A DNA stretch of 51,917 nucleotides. Source: Actinoplanes xinjiangensis (GTDB lineage: Bacteria > Actinomycetota > Actinomycetes > Mycobacteriales > Micromonosporaceae). Shown here piece by piece: positions 46,519 through 51,917 of this stretch. The notes under the pieces were generated by a model, which saw only the letters and a list, made by a program, of their open reading frames with translations, searched no databases and was not told the DNA's origin. Every line of letters begins with the position of its first letter. The stretch's first letter is position 1. The stretch covers positions 1 to 51,917 of the forward strand of contig NZ_QGGR01000045.1 in NCBI RefSeq assembly GCF_003148685.1, written 5' to 3'. A program made the position numbers and the translations under genes.

Positions 46519-47301
46519 TCAGAACCGGTCGCAGTCACACTCGCGCATGTTCGCCCGGATCAGGTGCACGTACTCCGGGTTCGACAGCTTCCTACCCGCC
46601 AGGTAGGTCTCCTCGGTCGACCCCGGGCCCATGTTGTACCCGTTGATCACCAGGTTGAGCAGGCACGGCGACGCGTCGGTCCTGCACTTCGCGGTGCTCA
46701 AATCGTAGTTCTCCGCGAAGTACTTCTCCCCGAAGTACTTCGTCAGCCACGCCAGATAGTTCGCGCCGATGATCGCGTTCTGCTGGTAGTCGCCGGAGTC
46801 GTAGTTCTTCTCGAACCGCTGGTTGACGAAGTCCCGGGTGTCCGGCATGACCTGCATCAGACCGTATCCACCGTCACAGTTGCGGATGTTCGACACCCAG
46901 CCGCTCTCGTGCCACGCCACCGACCGGATCAGGTCGGCCGGCACCCGCAGCTTCGGCGCCGACCCCGGCCAGTACACCTTCGTCGCCGCCGCGTTCAGGG
47001 CGGTCTTCGCCTTCGCCCGGGACACCGCCTTGCCGACGTAATCGGCGCACGGCGGCAGCTGCATGTTGAACGGGTCCTCGGTCGGTGACGGCTTGGGCTT
47101 CTTGGTGGCCTTCGTCTTCGCCGGCGTGGGTTTCGCGGTGGTCGGCTCCGGCTCCGGCTCCGGTGACTCCTCGGCGACCACCTCGGTCGACGGCGTCGCC
47201 GCCACCGGCGCCGCGGCCTGTCTGTCATCCGCGCCGGCCAGACCACACCCCGCCGCCACCACCAGAACCGTCGCCGCAGCCGCGATGTTGAGCCTCTTCA
47301 T
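46519..47301 (-). CDS. Lytic transglycosylase lipoprotein
   Basis: 260 residues. The signal peptide has a lipobox (AAGC, about Cys18), then a Pro/Glu/Thr/Lys-rich linker (about 45-80) and an SLT-type domain (about 110-260). Catalytic Glu is in SVAWHESGW; the GYGLMQVMP motif is typical. It cuts peptidoglycan glycan strands. Start ATG 47301 has GGGGGAGG upstream; the frame open to 47427 looks non-coding. It diverges from typA. Confidence 0.88.
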   Translation of the reverse strand: MKRLNIAAAATVLVVAAGCGLAGADDRQAAAPVAATPSTEVVAEESPEPEPEPTTAKPTPAKTKATKKPKPSPTEDPFNMQLPPCADYVGKAVSRAKAKTALNAAATKVYWPGSAPKLRVPADLIRSVAWHESGWVSNIRNCDGGYGLMQVMPDTRDFVNQRFEKNYDSGDYQQNAIIGANYLAWLTKYFGEKYFAENYDLSTAKCRTDASPCLLNLVINGYNMGPGSTEETYLAGRKLSNPEYVHLIRANMRECDCDRF

Positions 47302-47451
47302 CGACGCGAACCTCCCCCGTGAGACATCGACGGGGAACGCTAACAGGGCCGAGTTGATCACCGCAGACCCGAAAACAGGACAGAAGAGCACAAGATTCGG
47401 GTCTTGACCCCGTGTCACGAACGGCAACCTGAGCCGGGAACAATGGACGTC

Positions 47452-49314
47452 ATGCAGACCCGCACCGACCTACGCAACGTCGCCATCATCGCTCACGTCG
47501 ACCATGGCAAAACCACCCTGGTCGACGCCATGCTGCGCCAGGGCAGCCAGTCCCACGCGCGTGGCGAGATGGCCGACCGCGTCATGGACTCCATGGACCT
47601 GGAGCGGGAAAAGGGCATCACCATTCTCGCCAAGAACACGGCGATCAGCTACCGGCCCGCCGAGGGCGACCCGGTCACCATCAACATCATCGACACCCCG
47701 GGCCACGCCGACTTCGGTGGTGAGGTCGAGCGCGGCCTCACCATGGTCGACGGTGTCGCCCTCCTCGTCGACGCCTCCGAGGGCCCGCTCCCGCAGACCC
47801 GCTTCGTGCTCCGCAAGGCGCTGCACGCCAAGCTGCCGATCATCCTGATCATCAACAAGGTCGACCGGCCCGACGCCCGGATCAAAGAGGTCGTCGACGA
47901 GACGTACGAGCTGTTCCTCGACCTCGACGCCGACGAGCACCAGATCGAGTTCCCGATCGTCTACGCGTGCGCCCGGGACGGCATCGCCTCGCTGACCCAG
48001 CCGAAGGACGGCACCGTCCCCGAGGACAGCACCTCCCTCGACGTGCTGTTCAGCACCATCCTCAACACCATCCCGGCCCCCAAGTACACCGAGGGCGCCC
48101 CGCTCCAGGCCCACGTGGTCAACCTCGACGCCTCCCCGTTCCTCGGCCGTCTCGCGCTCTGCCGCGTGCACGAGGGCACCATCCGCAAGGGCCAGACCGT
48201 CGCCTGGTGCAAGACCGACGGCACGATGTCCAACGTGCGCATCTCGGAACTGCTGGTCACCGAGGGCCTCGAGCGCAAGCCCGCGGAGAGCGCCGGCCCG
48301 GGCGACATCATCGCCCTCGCCGGTATCCCCGACATCATGATCGGTGAGACCCTCGCCGACGCGGAGAACCCGATCCCGCTGCCGCTGATCACGGTCGACG
48401 AGCCGGCCATCTCGATGGTCCTCGGCACCAACACCTCGCCGATGGTCGGCAAGGTCAAGGGCGCCAAGGTCACCGCCCGCATGGTCAAGGACCGGCTCGA
48501 CAAGGAGCTGATCGGCAACGTCTCGCTCCGCATCCTCCCGACCGACCGCCCCGACGCCTGGGAGGTGCAGGGCCGTGGCGAGCTGGCCCTGGCCATCCTG
48601 GTCGAGCAGATGCGCCGCGAGGGCTACGAACTGACCGTCGGCAAGCCGCAGGTGGTCACCAAGGTCGTCGACGGCAAGGTGCACGAGCCGGTCGAGCGGG
48701 TCACCATCGACGCCCCCGACGAGTACATGGGCGCCATCACCCAGCTGCTCTCCACCCGCAAGGGCCGGATGGAGGAGCTGATCAACCACGGCACCGGCTG
48801 GCTGCGTATGGAGTGGCTGGTCCCGGCGCGTGGCCTGATCGGCTTCCGCACCGAGTTCCTCACCGAGACCCGCGGCACCGGCATCATGCACCACCTCTAC
48901 GAGCGTCACGAGCCGTGGTTCGGCGAGCTCCGCACCCGCCAGAACGGCTCCCTGGTCGCCGACCGCGCAGGCGCCGTCACCGGCTTCGCGATGATCAACC
49001 TGCAGGAGCGCGGCCAGCTCTTCGTCGAGCCGGGCACCGACGTCTACGAAGGCATGATCGTCGGCGAGAACTCCCGCGAGGACGACATGGACGTCAACAT
49101 CACCAAGGAGAAGAAGCTCACCAACATGCGGGCGGCGAGCGCCGACAACACCGAGAAGGTGATCCCGCCGCGCCGACTGTCCCTGGAGCAGTCCCTCGAG
49201 TTCTGCCGCGAGGACGAATGCGTCGAGGTCACCTCGGTGGCGATCCGCATCCGCAAGGTGGAGCTCGACCAGACGGTTCGTGGGCGGACTGCTGCCCGGC
49301 GTAAGCACCAGTAG
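47452..49314 (+). CDS. typA: TypA/BipA translational GTPase
   Basis: About 620 residues, usual TypA size. G1 AHVDHGKTTLVDAMLRQ, G3 DTPGHADFGGEVE, G4 NKVDRPDARI are all present, followed by domain II, EF-G-like domains and the BipA C-terminal domain. It binds ribosomes under stress and cold and aids assembly. ATG 47452 gives the common MQxRTDLRN start; ATG 47443 is closer to a GGGA site. Ends just before a strong hairpin. Confidence 0.95.
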   Translation: MQTRTDLRNVAIIAHVDHGKTTLVDAMLRQGSQSHARGEMADRVMDSMDLEREKGITILAKNTAISYRPAEGDPVTINIIDTPGHADFGGEVERGLTMVDGVALLVDASEGPLPQTRFVLRKALHAKLPIILIINKVDRPDARIKEVVDETYELFLDLDADEHQIEFPIVYACARDGIASLTQPKDGTVPEDSTSLDVLFSTILNTIPAPKYTEGAPLQAHVVNLDASPFLGRLALCRVHEGTIRKGQTVAWCKTDGTMSNVRISELLVTEGLERKPAESAGPGDIIALAGIPDIMIGETLADAENPIPLPLITVDEPAISMVLGTNTSPMVGKVKGAKVTARMVKDRLDKELIGNVSLRILPTDRPDAWEVQGRGELALAILVEQMRREGYELTVGKPQVVTKVVDGKVHEPVERVTIDAPDEYMGAITQLLSTRKGRMEELINHGTGWLRMEWLVPARGLIGFRTEFLTETRGTGIMHHLYERHEPWFGELRTRQNGSLVADRAGAVTGFAMINLQERGQLFVEPGTDVYEGMIVGENSREDDMDVNITKEKKLTNMRAASADNTEKVIPPRRLSLEQSLEFCREDECVEVTSVAIRIRKVELDQTVRGRTAARRKHQ

Positions 49315-49331
49315 GTTCTGTTCTTCCGGTT

Positions 49332-49362
49332 CCGGCCCACCTGCTTTCAGCAGGTGGGCCGG
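49332..49362 (+). terminator. Hairpin terminator after typA
   Basis: A perfect 14-bp stem (49332-49345 and 49349-49362) around TTC, 17 bases past the typA stop. The 22-bp repeat array begins in its 3' arm. Confidence 0.85.
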
Positions 49363-49602
49363 TTCTCGTTCGCGGGCCGGCCGGTTCCGTTTCGTGGGTC
49401 GGCCGGTTCCGTTTCGTGGGTCGGCCGGTCCCGGTTCGAGGGTCGGCCGGTCCCGGTGCGCGGGTGCGACGGTTTTCGTTCGTGGGCGAACTGGTTCCGC
49501 TTCGTGGGTGCGACGGTCCTGGTTCATGGGCGAGCCGGTTGCGGTTCGTGGGTGCGGCGGCCCTGGTTCGTGGGTGCGGCGGTTCTGGGTGGCGGCCGGC
49601 CC
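49361..49602. repeat. Tandem array of eleven 22-bp repeats
   Basis: Starts at 49361 and repeats every 22 bases (49361, 49383, 49405, ... 49581). Units 2 and 3 are identical (GGTTCCGTTTCGTGGGTCGG then CC); later copies differ by several bases but keep GGT...TCG..GGG spacing. Since 22 is not a multiple of 3, it is unlikely to be selected as protein. Together with the palindromes and the 9-bp array it fills the 743-base gap between typA and terC, which holds no convincing gene. Confidence 0.85.
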
Positions 49603-49699
49603 AGTCCGGGCGGTCAGGCTTGATCCCTTTCCGGTCCCCACCCCGCCATCGGCTCTCTTTCTCCACCAGCGGATCTCCGGTGGTCCGTCGATCTTGGCC

Positions 49700-49752
49700 G
49701 GCTGGCCGCCACCGCTGTCTCACGCGCCTTGATACAGCGGTGACAGCCAGCC
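49700..49752. repeat. 53-bp palindromic repeat, copy B
   Basis: GGCTGG...CCAGCC ends with inner CCACCGCTGTCTCA and its imperfect partner TGATACAGCGGTG. Same length as copies A and C; its arms carry more mismatches. Confidence 0.8.
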
Positions 49753-49762
49753 CGGGTGGTCC

Positions 49763-49815
49763 GGCTGGTCCTGAGCGCTGTCTCGGGTGGCCTGAGACAG
49801 CGGTGGAGGCCAGCC
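49763..49815. repeat. 53-bp palindromic repeat, copy C
   Basis: GGCTGG...CCAGCC ends with inner GCGCTGTCTC and GAGACAGCGGTG. It lies 10 bases after copy B in the same orientation. Confidence 0.8.
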
Positions 49816-49880
49816 GGTCATGATCCGCCGCTACGCGGACTGTCCGGAGCTCGCCTCCCGCCGCGGCGGTCGTGCAGGCC

Positions 49881-49943
49881 GCCCACGCCGCCCACGCCGC
49901 CCACGCCGCCCACGCCGCCCACGCCGCCCACGCCGCCCACGCC
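49881..49943. repeat. Seven tandem GCCCACGCC repeats
   Basis: Seven perfect 9-base copies in a row (49881-49943). On the plus strand they would read Ala-His-Ala or similar, but no gene context supports translation. Likely a slippage-prone microsatellite. Confidence 0.85.
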
Positions 49944-50003
49944 GGAAATTCTGGCGGCCTCGCGGCCGTGCTGCGGGCCGGGGTGTCTGTGGAGGTCCAT
50001 ACG

Positions 50004-50043
50004 ACGACGGGCCCGGGCGATGTCAGTCGCCCGGGCCCGTCGT
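50004..50043 (-). terminator. Perfect 17-bp hairpin terminator of terC
   Basis: Arms 50004-50020 and 50027-50043 pair perfectly around TGTCAG, 15 bases past the TerC stop at 50058. Confidence 0.85.
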
Positions 50044-50057
50044 GGGTGGTTCTGGGG

Positions 50058-51053
50058 TTACTTGTTGGTGATGATCTCGCGCTTCTTGTCCCGCGAGGTC
50101 TTCATCAGGCTGGCTACCGTGGCGATGGCCAGGGTGCCGAGGATGACCAGCAAGGAGAGCCAGATCGGGATCTCGGGGGCCCAGTGGAAGCCCTCGCCGC
50201 CGTTGATGAACGACAGGCTGTTGGTGTGCAGGGCCTCGAGGACCAGCTTGACGCCGATGAAGGCGAGCACCACGGCCAGGCCGATGTTGAGGTAGACGAG
50301 ACGTTCCAGGAGACCGCCGAGCAGGAAGAACAGCTGACGCAGGCCCATCAGCGCGAACACGTTCGCGGTGAAGACCAGGTACGGCTCCTTGGTGATGCCG
50401 AAGATCGCCGGAATGGAGTCGAGGGCGAAGATCAGGTCCGTGGTGCCGATCGCGATCATCACGATCAGCATCGGGGTGAAGAGGCGCTTGCCCGTCTCCG
50501 TGATGACGCTGAACCGGCCGTCGCCGAATTCGGAGGAGAGCGGCAGGGCCCGCTTGGCCCAGCGGATCAGGATGTTCTCCTTGAACTCCTCGTCCTCGTT
50601 CTCGCCCTTCACCAGCGTGATCGCGGTGTAGACCAGGAACGCACCGAAGATGTAGAACACCCAGGAGAACTGTGTGATCAGCGCGGCGCCGGCGGCGATG
50701 AAGATGCCACGCATGAGGAGCGCGAGCACGATACCGATCAACAACACCTTCTGCTGAAGGTGCCGTGGCACGGCGAACCGGGCCATGATGATCACGAAGA
50801 CGAAGAGATTGTCGACGCTCAGCGAATACTCGGTGAGCCAGCCGGTGTAGAACTCACCGGCCGCCTGGCCACCGGCGCTGACCCAGACCCCGATACCGAA
50901 GATGACGGCGAGCCCGACGTAGAACGCGACCCATCCGCCGGCTTCCTTCATGCTGGGCTCGTGCGGCCGGCGCCCGATGATGAGCAGATCGACGGCGAGA
51001 ACCGCGATCAGCGCGACCAGGGTGGCGACCCAGACCCATGCAGAAACGTTCAA
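50058..51053 (-). CDS. TerC-family membrane protein
   Basis: 331 residues with about nine membrane spans. TerC family motifs: EYSLSVDNLFVFVIIMA and TTDLIFALDSIPAIFGI, with conserved acidic residues in the spans. TerC homologs are associated with tellurite resistance and, in other bacteria, with Mn export or metalation of secreted proteins. Start TTG 51053 has GGAGG (51061-51065) at 7 bases. That site is inside one arm of a long leader stem (51059-51139). Confidence 0.9.
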   Translation of the reverse strand: MNVSAWVWVATLVALIAVLAVDLLIIGRRPHEPSMKEAGGWVAFYVGLAVIFGIGVWVSAGGQAAGEFYTGWLTEYSLSVDNLFVFVIIMARFAVPRHLQQKVLLIGIVLALLMRGIFIAAGAALITQFSWVFYIFGAFLVYTAITLVKGENEDEEFKENILIRWAKRALPLSSEFGDGRFSVITETGKRLFTPMLIVMIAIGTTDLIFALDSIPAIFGITKEPYLVFTANVFALMGLRQLFFLLGGLLERLVYLNIGLAVVLAFIGVKLVLEALHTNSLSFINGGEGFHWAPEIPIWLSLLVILGTLAIATVASLMKTSRDKKREIITNK

Positions 51054-51058
51054 CTAAG

Positions 51059-51139
51059 GACCTCCGGCAGACACGGGTCGTCGCTGCGCCCACCCCCCGC
51101 AGGGAGATTGAGAACAGCGACGTGCGACTGTCGGAGGTC
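51059..51139 (-). promoter_or_regulatory. Structured terC leader hiding the ribosome binding site
   Basis: Outer stem: 51128-51139 pairs with 51059-51070 (11 of 12 bp). Inner stem: 51115-51122 pairs with 51079-51086 (8 of 8). The outer 3' arm contains the GGAGG used by the TTG at 51053, so folding would block translation. TerC genes elsewhere carry yybP-ykoY (Mn) riboswitches, but I cannot match that consensus here, so the class is open. Confidence 0.6.
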
Positions 51140-51486
51140 TCTTCCGCCACGGGTCGTGCATCCGTGACCACCGGCCCCGGGCCCACCCCGAAGGGCGTTC
51201 CGTGTTGACGAGACCGGAGCGGGGGAATACTCCCCTCCCACAGGAGCCATTGTTACGCATCCTCGGCGTGAACGGCACACCGGGAGCCCAGAGAGTGGTA
51301 CGGCTCGCGGTCGAAACTCCCCATCCGGGCAGAAAAGACATCCGCCGTACGTCAACGGCCTGGCTGATGCCGCCGCTTCCTGAGCCTACGCCGTGACCAG
51401 CGATAATCTGCCCGGTTCGCGATCCATACATCCCGTGGGGCATCCTAGTACGGTGCCGATCTGGTGCGTATGGGACGCTTGCGGGC
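51140..51486. promoter_or_regulatory. Promoter region between terC and the ABM gene
   Basis: This 347-base stretch between two divergent genes holds no convincing ORF. It must contain the terC promoter (minus) and the ABM-gene promoter (plus). I found no clear -35/-10 pair or operator. Confidence 0.4.
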
Positions 51487-51786
51487 ATGGTTCTCGAAGT
51501 CACACTGATCGACGTCCTCCCGGGCCGGGAGGGCGACTTCGTCGATGCCTACGAAGTGGCCCGGCCGCTGGTGGCGACCGCCCCCGGCTGCCGTTCGGTC
51601 CGGCTCCGGCGCGCCGTGGAATCCCCCCAGCGCTTCGTGCTGCTGGCCGAGTGGGACAGCCTGGAAGCCCATGAGCAGAATTTCCGCCGTTCTGACCGTT
51701 TCGCCCAATGGCGCGCTTTGATCGGCGGTTCTCTGGCCCAACCTCCAGTGGCGGAGTACTTCACCGACGCAGGCAGCAAGCGCTAA
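51487..51786 (+). CDS. ABM-domain (antibiotic biosynthesis monooxygenase-like) protein
   Basis: 99 residues, a single ABM ferredoxin-like domain (VLPGREGDFVDAYEVARPLV, PGCRSVRLRRAVESPQRFVL, LLAEWDSLEAHEQNF). Such small dimers include cofactor-free monooxygenases, heme-degrading enzymes and signal proteins; no specific one is shown. ATG at 51487. It ends 41 bases before the IS end. Confidence 0.8.
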   Translation: MVLEVTLIDVLPGREGDFVDAYEVARPLVATAPGCRSVRLRRAVESPQRFVLLAEWDSLEAHEQNFRRSDRFAQWRALIGGSLAQPPVAEYFTDAGSKR

Positions 51787-51826
51787 AAATCCCCGACCGC
51801 ACCTACCCACCGGGGAGACGGCCCTG

Positions 51827-51917
51827 CTAGTACTGCAACCCGATGTCGTTGCTTACGGCGGTTCGAGTCGTTTGCGGTAGTGACAGGCTCGAGCTTGTTC
51901 CTGGCGTCGGCGGCGAT
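51827..51917 (-). mobile_element. 3' end of an IS701-like insertion sequence
   Basis: CTAG (51827-51830) fits the YTAR target duplication known for IS701-type elements, and the sequence from 51831 (TACTGCAACCCG...) would be the IS end. On the minus strand a frame with stop at 51853-51855 encodes QARACHYRKRLEPP, like IS701-type transposase C-termini. The rest lies outside the window. Confidence 0.55.
51853..51917 (-). CDS. Partial IS701-like transposase (C-terminus)
   Basis: The last ~20 residues of a minus-strand frame (RRRRQEQARACHYRKRLEPP then stop at 51853-51855). Basic residues plus CHYRKR resemble the end of IS701/IS4-type DDE transposases. Too short to be sure; the catalytic part is outside the window. 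Confidence 0.5.
   Translation of the reverse strand, partial: RRRRQEQARACHYRKRLEPP

Noticed and set aside
49280..49823. Open frames with repeated Arg/Gly-rich peptides over the 22-bp array
   Set aside because: They come from a 22-base repeat read in shifting frames; there is no ribosome binding site or family match.
49361..49943. Tandem repeats as a CRISPR array
   Set aside because: Units are contiguous with no unique spacers, and no cas genes are nearby.
51858..51872. GGTTCGAGTC-like tRNA T-loop near the window end
   Set aside because: No acceptor or anticodon stem pairs with it, and it falls inside the transposase-like frame.

Overview
This is a high-G+C actinobacterial chromosome segment. 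The whiA-yvcK-rapZ-uvrC string, a SigE-family ECF sigma factor, frequent GTG/TTG starts and several apparently leaderless genes suggest a mycelial actinomycete, most likely Micromonosporaceae (Actinoplanes-like). The genus is an inference; no rRNA or other taxonomic marker is present.

Layout. (1) 1-12,500, housekeeping on the minus strand: uvrC, rapZ, yvcK and whiA in transcription order, then a Tat/lipoprotein Rieske protein, uvrA, a large multi-pass membrane protein and the rsgA GTPase, which has a possible 15-codon leader peptide. (2) 12.6-14 kb: a metallo-beta-lactamase-fold hydrolase and a Phd-type antitoxin/PIN toxin pair with a dyad operator. (3) 14-34.5 kb: a large RiPP (ribosomally made, modified peptide) gene cluster. 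The left arm, on minus, holds two NHLP-type leader precursors (one core ends in a six-cysteine tail, the other is Asn-rich and Cys-free), a stand-alone YcaO, TfuA, a B12-type radical SAM enzyme, a 51-residue Sec-signal peptide with a Cys-Cys tail, and a LuxR/LAL regulator. The right arm, on plus, holds a lipoprotein, a fused E1-like/YcaO cyclodehydratase, a SagB-type dehydrogenase, an HlyD-like secretion protein and two NHLM-type ABC transporters. A MerR regulator converges on the end.

(4) 34.6-37.4 kb: a SigE-family sigma factor with a membrane-anchored partner, then an acyltransferase-3 protein. (5) 37.3-45.2 kb, minus strand: a GntR regulator, a ~1,600-residue Ser/Thr-kinase/AAA/GAF/histidine-kinase hybrid, an NCS1 permease and an Asp/Glu/hydantoin racemase, overlapping end to end. 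(6) 45.2-51.9 kb: a ClpP-like protein lacking catalytic Ser and His, a divergent L11 paralog lacking the proline-rich thiopeptide-contact loop, a lytic transglycosylase lipoprotein, typA, a repeat-rich 740-bp gap, a TerC-family protein with a structured leader that hides its ribosome binding site, an ABM-domain protein, and the 3' end of an IS701-like element at the window edge.

How the genes work together. In the RiPP cluster the fused YcaO plus SagB pair would make azoles (cyclodehydration then oxidation), fitting the cysteine-rich core. The separate YcaO plus TfuA pair is the arrangement used for backbone thioamides. The radical SAM enzyme could add methyl groups or crosslinks. The C39-peptidase transporter would cut the leader and export the product with the HlyD-like subunit and second transporter. 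Having both YcaO systems, two leader-matched precursors with very different cores and a third Sec-type peptide in one locus is the most striking feature of the window.
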